Below, one piece after another: positions 17,856 to 24,880 of a DNA stretch of 51,321 nt. Under the pieces are notes generated by a model, which saw only the letters and a list, made by a program, of their open reading frames with translations, did no database searches and had not been told where the DNA came from. A program made the translations under genes and the position numbers. This stretch comes from an uncultured Candidatus Saccharibacteria bacterium. GTDB lineage: Bacteria; Patescibacteriota; Saccharimonadia; Saccharimonadales; Saccharimonadaceae. Each line of letters starts with the position of its first letter. The first letter of the stretch is position 1. The stretch lies in assembly GCA_947305705.1 (NCBI GenBank), contig CAMZEB010000004.1, positions 1-51,321 of the forward strand, in the 5' to 3' direction.

Positions 17856-18866
17856 ATGAAAAAAATAATTATCGCGATTGCGGCGTTGTTGATGTTGGCT
17901 GGTGCGGCAATTGGATTTTTCGTGATAATAAATATCCGTGGTGATGAGGAGATTGTGGTGTGTGAGAGTAATGGCTGGTTAAGTGTTGATGGCGAAAATA
18001 TTGTCGACTCGTGTGGGAAAATTGCACAACTAAAGGGCATTAGTACGCATGGCATACAGTGGTTTGGCAATTTATATAATACGGATAGCATTCACGCATT
18101 AAAGCAAGAAATGGGGATAAATGTTTTTCGCGTTGCGATGTATTCTGATCCGAATGCAAATGGCTATGTTGCGAATCGGTCGTTAAAAGAGAAGGTGTAT
18201 GAGCTTGTCGATGCGAGCATAGTAGAAAATATTTATGTGATTATCGATTGGCATATTTTGAACGATAATAATCCGCAGGCATATAAGGCGGAGGCGCTGG
18301 AGTTTTTTGCAGAGGTTTCGGCGAAATATGCTGATGATTATCACGTGATATATGAGATTTGCAACGAGCCAAATAATGGTGCTGATTGGGAAAACGATAT
18401 ATATCCGTATGCCAAAGAAGTGGTTGCTGGGATTCGCGAGAATAGTCCGAATTCGTTGGTGATTGTCGGAACGGCAAACTATAGCAAAGATTTGTACAGT
18501 GTGGCTCGCAAGCCGCTAGAAGAGAAAAATGTTGCCTATGCGTTGCATTTTTATGCAGGTTCGCATAATAAAGTTTTGCGTGACGAGATGGATGCGGTGC
18601 GCGAAAAAGGCTTGGCGCTGTTCGTGTCGGAATGCGGCGCGACGGACGCATCGGGGGCAGGGGAATTATACGAAGACGGTTTTGAACGCTGGGTGAAATA
18701 TATGAACGAGCGGGGGATTAGTTGGGTGTATTGGTCGTATTCAAACAAAGACGAGGCGTCGGCGATGCTAAAGAAAGATGCCGTGCCTGATTATAAGGCG
18801 GAAGATTTTTCGTTTGATGAGTATTTGTCGCCGAGCGGCGAGCTAATTAGACGAATGCTCAGATAG
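17856..18866 (+). CDS. GH5 family glycoside hydrolase (endoglucanase-like), membrane-anchored or secreted
   Basis: A 336-residue protein with a lysine-start hydrophobic N-terminal segment (about 4-26) acting as signal anchor or signal peptide, then a GH5 barrel. Diagnostic residues are the acid/base Glu171 in CNEPNN, the nucleophile Glu259 in VSECGA, plus FRVAMY (91-96), DWH (131-133) and HFYA (231-234). Known GH5 members cleave beta-1,4-glucans or related polymers. The position after a cellulose-synthase-like gene parallels bacterial cellulose operons, which carry a GH8 or GH5 hydrolase to edit the nascent chain. A role in attacking host-cell glycan is the alternative. TATAAA at 17839-17844 gives a very short leader. 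Confidence 0.92.
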   Translation: MKKIIIAIAALLMLAGAAIGFFVIINIRGDEEIVVCESNGWLSVDGENIVDSCGKIAQLKGISTHGIQWFGNLYNTDSIHALKQEMGINVFRVAMYSDPNANGYVANRSLKEKVYELVDASIVENIYVIIDWHILNDNNPQAYKAEALEFFAEVSAKYADDYHVIYEICNEPNNGADWENDIYPYAKEVVAGIRENSPNSLVIVGTANYSKDLYSVARKPLEEKNVAYALHFYAGSHNKVLRDEMDAVREKGLALFVSECGATDASGAGELYEDGFERWVKYMNERGISWVYWSYSNKDEASAMLKKDAVPDYKAEDFSFDEYLSPSGELIRRMLR

Positions 18867-18917
18867 CGCACTGGTGCTGTTTAGGGTATGCACGTTATTG
18901 TGGTAGAATATGTCTAT

Positions 18918-18992
18918 GGGCCCGTCGTTCAACGGATAGGACATACCCCCTCTAAGGGTACAATGCTGGTTCGATTCCAGCCGGGCCTACCA
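18918..18992 (+). tRNA. tRNA-Arg (anticodon TCT) with C at position 33, CCA encoded
   Basis: The acceptor stem is GGGCCCG / CGGGCCT with one G-U pair. The D and T arms (GGTTCGATTCC) are normal. The anticodon stem TACCC / GGGTA encloses loop CCTCTAA, giving anticodon TCT for AGA codons. The loop has C where U33 is almost universal. CCA is encoded (18990-18992). TAGAAT at 18904-18909 is a probable -10 box. A two-hairpin element follows directly. Confidence 0.93.
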
Positions 18993-19090
18993 CAAGGCTA
19001 ACGCCCTCAAACTTCTTCTTGAAAGAAGAAGTTTGGAAAGAAGAACTGATTATGAAAAAGAAGTTACGCACATGTCGTAACTTCTTTTTT
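18993..19090 (+). other. Two-hairpin element behind tRNA-Arg(TCT), copy 1
   Basis: Hairpin 1 at 19008-19035 is a 12-bp stem starting CAAACTT. An invariant 17-base linker AGAACTGATTATGAAAA follows at 19042-19058. Hairpin 2 overlaps the linker end (stem about 19055-19068 / 19076-19089, loop CACATGT) and ends in a T-run, so it also serves as an intrinsic terminator. Copy 2 behind tRNA-Arg(CCT) keeps the linker and loop while both stems differ in sequence but still pair. Confidence 0.7.
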
Positions 19091-19106
19091 GATTACAGTA
19101 TATTTT

Positions 19107-19186
19107 TCAAAAAATCTACCCGTCACCGTTAGGCTAGGGTAGAACCAAACACAGTCAGGTCAGTTTCCTAGTTAAACTGGCCTACT
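19107..19186 (-). ncRNA. Candidate small RNA with its own promoter and terminator
   Basis: About 80 nt between two other transcription units, with no open frame. On the minus strand a promoter (19193-19221) starts RNA near 19186. The RNA has a 5' hairpin (about 19150-19185; AGGcCAGTTT pairing AAACTGaCCT, extended by CAGT/ACTG). A second stem TCTACCC / GGGTAGA (19143-19115) is followed by TTTTTT, an intrinsic terminator. It does not lead into a gene on that strand; what follows is the antisense of the tRNA-Arg element and the GH5 gene. It lacks the conserved SRP RNA tetraloop region. Confidence 0.55.
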
Positions 19187-19192
19187 GCGTAT

Positions 19193-19221
19193 ATTATAGC
19201 TGTTTTGACTGGGTCCAGCAA
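19193..19221 (-). promoter_or_regulatory. Promoter of candidate small RNA
   Basis: TTGCTG (19221-19216), a 17-base spacer and TATAAT (19198-19193) on the minus strand. It begins six bases after the stop codon of 19227-20774. Confidence 0.65.
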
Positions 19222-19226
19222 TATGG

Positions 19227-20774
19227 CTATCGTTTGTCTTTGACACCGACGATCTTGTGCGCGTGTTTTTCGTAGAATTTGTACGGATCGCTACTTAGCT
19301 CGTTGTTGTTCTTTTTTGCAATGAATTTGCTTTTGGATTTGCTGGTTAGTTCGCACTTGTTTTGAGTGACATCGACGGTAAATTTGTTGTTTATGATGTT
19401 TCTGCCGATGAGAATTGGGTAGCTGTTGATTGAGCGATCGGAAAGCGTGAAGGAAGCGTTGATGCTTTTGCCGGCTATCGTAATAGGGATTTTGACACGG
19501 AAGCGCATTTCTTCCTGACCAGTAGAGTTGCGAACGACAGCGATTCTATATTCGTCAGTTTCGTGTTTTTTGCCAGTATAGAATTCGGATTGTTTGTCAA
19601 AGAGGTGGAAGTGTAATTTGCCGTCTTTGCTCATGGAAATTCCACTAGCCCAAATAGATGCAACGCGGGCACCAGTATCGGTGCGGGCAGGGACTTTTAC
19701 GCCTTCGCCAAAGAATGGCGACTCGATATATTCCGAACGACCGATAACAGTCTTTGGTTGATGATTGATAGGATGCGCATTTCGTTCTAGCGCATTAATA
19801 ATGTGCTTTGCAACATTGATTGGTTTGCCTACGCTTGGATAGACGTGCATACGGATGCCAGGGCCGGAGTTTACTTCGATAATGTAATTCTTGCCGCCAC
19901 CGCGGATATCCGTGGTGATAATGTCGACGCCTGCGATACCGAGTTGGCAACGTGCGGCGGCTTTCTCGGCGAGGCTTTTTAGCTCTGGAGCAGCAAGGTC
20001 GGTGCAGTTTACTGCTTCGCCGCCGCGGCTGAGATTGCTAGTTTTTAGAACATTAATCTCTTCGTCGAGTTTTGGAATAAAATTCAAGAAGTCTTCGCCG
20101 TTTGTTTTGGCGACTTCGTCGAGGTTAATTTTTGTTAGAGGTTTGTCGTGTTCTTCGCCGCGAAGCGGGTTTTGGTTTTTCTCGTTAATTAATTCTTTTA
20201 CGGTCTTTTTGCCGTCGCCGACGACGAAAGCAGGGCGACGGTTGGCAACCGCAATACATTTACCGTCGACGACGAGAAAACGATATTCTTTACCTTCGAC
20301 TTGCTCCTGGACGAGAATAGCGGCGGAATCGCTTTCCTTAAGTGCAGATTCGCGAGCGAAAGCAATTGCTTTCGTTAGCTGGTTTTTATCCGTGATATTC
20401 ATCGTAATGCCGTCGCCGTGGTTGGTGCAAGTAGGTTTGACGATGACGCAGTTGTGCTTTTTGAGAAAGGCTTCAGCTTCGCTAAAATCGTTACTGTCGC
20501 CAGGGATCATAATAGTTTCTGGCGTGGAAATATCGGCACTTTTTAGAAGGTCATATGTTAGCCATTTGTCGCCTGCAATGAGATAGCCGCAAGCTGACGT
20601 GAGGGGAGTGAGGGTAGAAGAATAAACAAATTCTTTGCCGTCTTTTTCGGCACGCAGAACGGCCTGGCATGAATAGTGGGTAGAATCAAAAATTTCTACT
20701 TTCCAGCCACGTTTTTCGGCTTCTTCTGAAAGTAGTCTGTTTGTGATCTTTAGGCCTTTTATAGTTTCGCTCAT
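19227..20774 (-). CDS. Cyanophycin-synthetase-like ATP-grasp ligase fused to RimB-like retropepsin domain
   Basis: A 515-residue two-domain protein. Residues about 60-330 are an ATP-grasp domain resembling that of CphA/GshF: IVKPTCTNHGDGITM (111-125), PLRGEEHDKPLTKINLDE (203-220) and the metal/ATP residues in IIEVNSGPG (298-306). Residues about 341-471 match the RimB-type putative ATP-dependent protease family. This part has the aspartic-protease motif DTGA (366-369), followed by LSDRSINSYPILIGR and FTVDV. Known relatives add amino acids to a peptide or protein end (ATP-grasp) or trim such tails (RimB). The fusion suggests one protein that builds and edits a peptide. It overlaps the upstream ATP-grasp gene by 4 bases. 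A basic Lys/Ser/Asn-rich tail ends the protein. Confidence 0.85.
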   Translation of the reverse strand: MSETIKGLKITNRLLSEEAEKRGWKVEIFDSTHYSCQAVLRAEKDGKEFVYSSTLTPLTSACGYLIAGDKWLTYDLLKSADISTPETIMIPGDSNDFSEAEAFLKKHNCVIVKPTCTNHGDGITMNITDKNQLTKAIAFARESALKESDSAAILVQEQVEGKEYRFLVVDGKCIAVANRRPAFVVGDGKKTVKELINEKNQNPLRGEEHDKPLTKINLDEVAKTNGEDFLNFIPKLDEEINVLKTSNLSRGGEAVNCTDLAAPELKSLAEKAAARCQLGIAGVDIITTDIRGGGKNYIIEVNSGPGIRMHVYPSVGKPINVAKHIINALERNAHPINHQPKTVIGRSEYIESPFFGEGVKVPARTDTGARVASIWASGISMSKDGKLHFHLFDKQSEFYTGKKHETDEYRIAVVRNSTGQEEMRFRVKIPITIAGKSINASFTLSDRSINSYPILIGRNIINNKFTVDVTQNKCELTSKSKSKFIAKKNNNELSSDPYKFYEKHAHKIVGVKDKR

Positions 20775-21706
20775 GCAAGCTCCTTTTTTATCATAGTTGC
20801 TAGCTTTTCGTGGAATTCTTTGATGGCGCCATTAGTGTCTTGATATAGCGCAGGCATTCCTGGGCGGTCGTTCATTTCGACCATATACCACCTATCGTCG
20901 CCGTGCATAAAATCGATGGAATAAAATTTCCCGCCGAATTGGTTGAATTTTTTAATAATTGGCTGCGCAAATTTTAGTAACTCTTGGTTAATTTCGGATT
21001 TGTTATAAAAGTGAATTGTGCCGCCTTGGTGAGTATTGGAGAGCCAGCCGCCTTCTTTTGGCTGACGGATTGAACACATCACAGCTTCGCCGTCGATGAT
21101 ATAGAGACGAATGTCGTGGCGGCCATTAACCATACCGTCGATGCCGCCGCTTGTTTCGACGAATTCTTGCATAATGACGGGGAAGGTCTGGTTTTCGTTG
21201 AGATTGTTACGGTCATAAAGTGTGACGCCGTTGCCACCGTTTAAATCAAGAGGCTTTGCTACGATTTGTTCGGTTTTGAGATTTTTAAGAACAGCATCGT
21301 AGTCTTTTTCGCTGCAAACGAGTTGAGTGCGTGGTATGAAATCTTCCGCGATGATAGCCTGGGTGTATTTGTTACGGCCTAGACGTGCAAAATCGTGGCT
21401 ATTGAAGAAGTTTAGGAAGCCGTCATTAAAATCGATGTGGCCTTTGTCGAGGATGAGATTAGGCTTGATGAGCTCGTCGATTTTTTTGTAGCGGGAATTG
21501 TCGCAAGGTTGCCAGTAACCAAAGAATTGGCCATTACCGACATAATGGTTTTGATGGGTAATCAAGACGAAGTCGATATTCTTTTCGGCTAGTTTGTCGC
21601 GAATATCAAAAAGAGTTTCGTTATATTGACGATCAGCTTTTTTGGGGTAGAGCTGGCCGAGTTTGTTAACGTCGCGCTCGTAGTATACAGCAAAAATCTT
21701 CCTCAT
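20771..21706 (-). CDS. GshB/RimK-type ATP-grasp ligase
   Basis: A 311-residue ATP-grasp enzyme of the glutathione synthetase/RimK type, which joins a carboxylate to an amine through an acylphosphate. Visible elements are VAKPLDLNGGNGVTLY (about 168-184), IMQEFV, DIRLYIIDGEAV and the C-terminal metal site VEMNDRPGMP. The N-terminal third is divergent. Its last 4 bases overlap the fused ATP-grasp/retropepsin gene, so the two are co-translated. The substrate is unknown; dedicated glutathione synthesis is unlikely without a GshA-type partner nearby. The promoter at 21734-21762 serves the pair. Confidence 0.85.
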   Translation of the reverse strand: MRKIFAVYYERDVNKLGQLYPKKADRQYNETLFDIRDKLAEKNIDFVLITHQNHYVGNGQFFGYWQPCDNSRYKKIDELIKPNLILDKGHIDFNDGFLNFFNSHDFARLGRNKYTQAIIAEDFIPRTQLVCSEKDYDAVLKNLKTEQIVAKPLDLNGGNGVTLYDRNNLNENQTFPVIMQEFVETSGGIDGMVNGRHDIRLYIIDGEAVMCSIRQPKEGGWLSNTHQGGTIHFYNKSEINQELLKFAQPIIKKFNQFGGKFYSIDFMHGDDRWYMVEMNDRPGMPALYQDTNGAIKEFHEKLATMIKKELA

Positions 21707-21733
21707 AGTGGTTATGAATATTATATATTATTC

Positions 21734-21762
21734 ATTATACCATAAACGGCTTAAAAAGTCAA
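21734..21762 (-). promoter_or_regulatory. Promoter of the ATP-grasp pair
   Basis: TTGACT (21762-21757), a 17-base spacer and TATAAT (21739-21734), with TATGG before the -10 (extended -10). The short leader contains an AT-rich inverted repeat (about 21717-21733). Confidence 0.8.
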
Positions 21763-21774
21763 TGATTTTGAAGA

Positions 21775-22137
21775 TTACAATACCTTCTTCTGCCAAGATT
21801 TTTCGCCACATTTTGGGCAACGAAGGTGACGGGTGCGACCGAAGTGCATAGCGACGAAGACGGCGCCGAAAGTTGGGATGTGCTTATGGCCACATTTTGC
21901 GCATCGATAGTAGCCGGCGATTTGCTCGATTTTGAGGGCAGAGAAAAAGGCAACCATCATAATTGCGAAGCCGAGAATAATCATAATTGTGGCGAGAATT
22001 GGATAAGTTTCTGCGATAATGGCGGCTGGAACGACCATTGCAAATAGGACGGCAAGGCCAAGAAAACCGAGGACCCATTCGAGCGCGAGGAGCTGCTTGT
22101 TTTTTTGTTTAATCTCGTGAAGCTCTTCGTTTTTCAT
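21775..22137 (-). CDS. Two-helix membrane protein with C-terminal zinc ribbon
   Basis: A 120-residue protein. A charged N-terminus is followed by two hydrophobic helices (about residues 16-39 and 44-66). A cytoplasmic CxxC...CxxC zinc ribbon (CAKC at about 79-82, CPKC near 107-110) has His/Arg-rich residues between. The function is unknown. GGAGG precedes the ATG, and 24 bases separate it from the upstream phosphoesterase gene, so the two are probably co-transcribed. Confidence 0.8.
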   Translation of the reverse strand: MKNEELHEIKQKNKQLLALEWVLGFLGLAVLFAMVVPAAIIAETYPILATIMIILGFAIMMVAFFSALKIEQIAGYYRCAKCGHKHIPTFGAVFVAMHFGRTRHLRCPKCGEKSWQKKVL

Positions 22138-22161
22138 ATCTAGATTCCTCCATTGAATAAA

Positions 22162-23133
22162 TTATTTTTGCCAGTTTTCGTATTTTTTGCGGATGTCGGG
22201 TTTGCGAGCGTAGAGTTCGTTGCGGCTCGTTTCGACGGTAGCGTAGTAGATTGGGAAGGCGCGGTTGAGGGCGTGAAATGCGCCGGCGCCTTTTTGGATG
22301 GTTGTGATGGCGCCAAGGACGATGAGCTGGTTGTCGTAGAGGCCGACGCGAGTGTTGTGGTTTTTGAAAAGGTGTTTGGATGGGGAAATGATGCCTCGAT
22401 GTCCGCGCCAGATTTCGTTTAGAAGGGGCGGGACGACGCCGTTATGCATATGACCAGCGAAGACAAAATCGAATTCTTTGAGTTTTTCTTTGACGGATTC
22501 GTCGAGCATATGGACGGGTGAGTGGACGAGCAGAATTTTGGTTTTTTTCTTTGGTAATTTGGTTGTGAATTCGGTAAGCTCGTCTAATTTTTCGAGCAGA
22601 ATATTGAGGTCTTCGCTACCTGGGCTGAAGATACTGCCTTGTTTTTCGGTGACATAGTCGAAATGGTAGTAGCTCGGCGGGAGGGTAAGGCCAAAAACGT
22701 AGAATTCGTCGTTTTCATAGCAAGCGTCGTCGAGGTAAAAAACGTTGTCGATTGAAGCAATAGTTTTGATGAATTTTTCGTTATGTTCGGCGACGTAGCC
22801 GCGGTTTTTACTGAGGCCAGATTTGAAGTTTTCTTTTTGGCGGTAAAAATCATGGTTGCCGAGGCAGAGGCAGACGGGGGCGATTTTTGCGAGGCGCGTC
22901 ATCCAGGCTTTGAGGCGGGCGAGTTCGCTTGGCGCGTCAACAGATTCTAGTGAATCGACGAGGTCACCGGAGATGGTGATGATTTGTGGTTCTTGCTGTT
23001 CGGCTTTTTGAGCGATTTGGTTGAGGCTGTCATCGACGGCACTACTGAAATGCACGTCGCTGATGGCAAAAATTTTGTGTTCTTTTTGATCTGGTTTGTA
23101 AAAACGATAGCGGGAGTAGTAAAAACTTTTCAT
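22162..23133 (-). CDS. Calcineurin-like metallophosphoesterase
   Basis: A phosphoesterase with the metal-binding series AISDVHF, SGDLVDS, LGNHDFY, LVHSPVH and FAGHMHNG, the order of the YaeI/UDP-diacylglucosamine-hydrolase-like group. The N-terminus has no clear membrane helix, only FYYSRYRFYKP. The substrate (lipid pyrophosphate, nucleotide or other phosphoester) cannot be told. The open frame extends two codons upstream (ATG at 23139), but TATAAT at 23146-23141 favours the ATG at 23133, seven bases after the box, as in other leaderless genes here. The start may be off by two codons. Confidence 0.88.
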   Translation of the reverse strand: MKSFYYSRYRFYKPDQKEHKIFAISDVHFSSAVDDSLNQIAQKAEQQEPQIITISGDLVDSLESVDAPSELARLKAWMTRLAKIAPVCLCLGNHDFYRQKENFKSGLSKNRGYVAEHNEKFIKTIASIDNVFYLDDACYENDEFYVFGLTLPPSYYHFDYVTEKQGSIFSPGSEDLNILLEKLDELTEFTTKLPKKKTKILLVHSPVHMLDESVKEKLKEFDFVFAGHMHNGVVPPLLNEIWRGHRGIISPSKHLFKNHNTRVGLYDNQLIVLGAITTIQKGAGAFHALNRAFPIYYATVETSRNELYARKPDIRKKYENWQK

Positions 23134-23244
23134 TACCATTATTATACGATAAAATCGAAGATTTTCGAGTCTTGTCAGATTGGGGTAAATAACTTATGCT
23201 AAAGGTGTGTATTAATGGGTAGGGCGGATAAGGAGGTGTGCCCA

Positions 23245-24837
23245 ATGAAAACAAACACTAAATATATCTTTGTAACTGGCGGCGTTATATCTGGCGTCGG
23301 CAAGGGAATTATGGCGGCTTCGATTGGCGCCATTTTGAAAGCAAAGGGGCTCAAAGTCTCGATGCAAAAATGTGATCCGTATCTAAACGTTGATGCGGGC
23401 TTACTAAATCCACGCGAACACGGCGAATGCTTTGTGACGCAGGATGGGGCGGAGACGGATTTGGATCTCGGTCATTATGAACGTTTCTTGGACGAGGAAA
23501 TGACGGGGAACTCAATCTGGACATCGGGTAAGCTTTATAAGCGTTTGATTGATGCGGAACGCGCGGGCGAATTCGGCGGTAAGACCGTCCAGCTTGTGCC
23601 GCATGTTACTGGTATGGTTCAGCAAACTTTCCTTGAGAATGCAAAGCATTTTAAGTCGGACGTCCACATTGTTGAGATTGGCGGTACGGTCGGCGATATG
23701 GAGGGTCAGCATTTTATTGAGGCGATTCGAGAGTTCGGCGCGAAAGTTGGGCGTGAAAATTGCCTCTATGTTCACGTTTGCTATGTGCCTTGGCTTTCGA
23801 CCTCGGAGGAATTCAAGACTAAGCCGGCGCAAAATTCGCTACGCGATTTGCGCGAGTTTGGGATTATCCCAGATATGGTAGTGGCGCGTATGGATGTCGA
23901 CAGAGTTATCAAGGCGCCACAGGTTGCAAAGAAGCTAGCAACGTTCTGCGGCGTGTCGGAAGATGCAGTGGTGTTGATGCCAGATGCAAAGTCGGTTTAT
24001 GAAGTGCCGCTAAATGCAGTGAAGGGTGGCGTTTTGGCACCGCTCGAGCGTTTCATCGATCACGGCGATCCTGATATGAGCCAGTGGGAGGCTTTGGTCA
24101 AAAAGATTGAGGCAAATCCCAAAAAGACAGTAAAGATTGGTTTGGTGGCAAAATATATCGACAACACCGACACTTATCTTTCTGTAACGGAGGCTTTGAA
24201 AGCGGCGGCTTGGAAAAATGACGTGAAGCTTGAAATTGTTTGGATTAATGCCGAGGAAGCAACAACGCGAGATTTCGAGCAAGTTGATGGTATCTTGGTG
24301 CCGGGTGGGTTCGGCGTACGTGGTGTTGAAGGAAAGATTTCAGCGGGCGAATATTGTTTGAAAAACAACAAGCCGTATCTTGGGATTTGCCTTGGTTTGC
24401 AGACGGCAGTAATTGCAGCAGCGCGTCTTGGTGGAATTGACGGTGCAAATTCTGAGGAATTTGGTGCTACGGATGGTAAAAATGTTGTCTATATTATGGA
24501 AGGCCAGAAGGGCAAGGAAAGCACTGGTGGCACAATGCGTCTGGGTAATTATCCGGCAAAATTAGTGAAGGGAACGAAAATTGCAGAATTGTATGGCATG
24601 GAAAAGGTCATTGAGCGTCATCGCCATCGCTATGAGGTAAATCAAAAGTATATAAAGCAGATTAATGCTGGCGGTTTGGTAATAGCAGGTACTTCGCCAG
24701 ATGGCAAGTTGGTCGAGTTTGTTGAGGCGCCGGATTGCGATTATTTTGTAGCAACGCAGGCGCATCCAGAATTTCGCTCGAGGCCATATCGCGCACATCC
24801 GTTGTTTGACGGTTTGATCAAAGCTGCAAGCAAATAG
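23245..24837 (+). CDS. pyrG: CTP synthase
   Basis: Makes CTP from UTP, ATP and glutamine in the cytoplasm. The 530 residues carry the N-terminal synthetase domain (FVTGGVISGVGKGI P-loop; CDPYLNVD; HGECFVTQDGAETDLDLGHYERF) and a C-terminal class I glutaminase with nucleophile Cys in LGICLGLQ and His/Glu in AHPEFRSRP. An in-frame ATG lies at 23215, but AAGGAGGTG at about 23230-23238 sets the start at 23245, giving the family's usual MKTNTKYIFVTGG opening. TTGTCA-17-TATGCT (23172-23200) is a possible promoter. Confidence 0.97.
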   Translation: MKTNTKYIFVTGGVISGVGKGIMAASIGAILKAKGLKVSMQKCDPYLNVDAGLLNPREHGECFVTQDGAETDLDLGHYERFLDEEMTGNSIWTSGKLYKRLIDAERAGEFGGKTVQLVPHVTGMVQQTFLENAKHFKSDVHIVEIGGTVGDMEGQHFIEAIREFGAKVGRENCLYVHVCYVPWLSTSEEFKTKPAQNSLRDLREFGIIPDMVVARMDVDRVIKAPQVAKKLATFCGVSEDAVVLMPDAKSVYEVPLNAVKGGVLAPLERFIDHGDPDMSQWEALVKKIEANPKKTVKIGLVAKYIDNTDTYLSVTEALKAAAWKNDVKLEIVWINAEEATTRDFEQVDGILVPGGFGVRGVEGKISAGEYCLKNNKPYLGICLGLQTAVIAAARLGGIDGANSEEFGATDGKNVVYIMEGQKGKESTGGTMRLGNYPAKLVKGTKIAELYGMEKVIERHRHRYEVNQKYIKQINAGGLVIAGTSPDGKLVEFVEAPDCDYFVATQAHPEFRSRPYRAHPLFDGLIKAASK

Positions 24838-24880
24838 ATTTGTTGCGAATTGATGTGCTTATGGTTATAATCTAATTAAT

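Noticed and set aside
19042-19068. Hammerhead-ribozyme-like core in the tRNA-Arg element (CTGATTATGAAA)
   Set aside because: The order recalls CUGANGA...GAAA, but G8/A9 are not matched and there is no stem II between the two parts, so cleavage activity is not supported.
19107-19186. SRP RNA
   Set aside because: The plus strand has a vaguely similar AGTCAGGTCAG string, but the conserved apical loop and asymmetric loop are absent; the promoter and terminator point to the minus strand.
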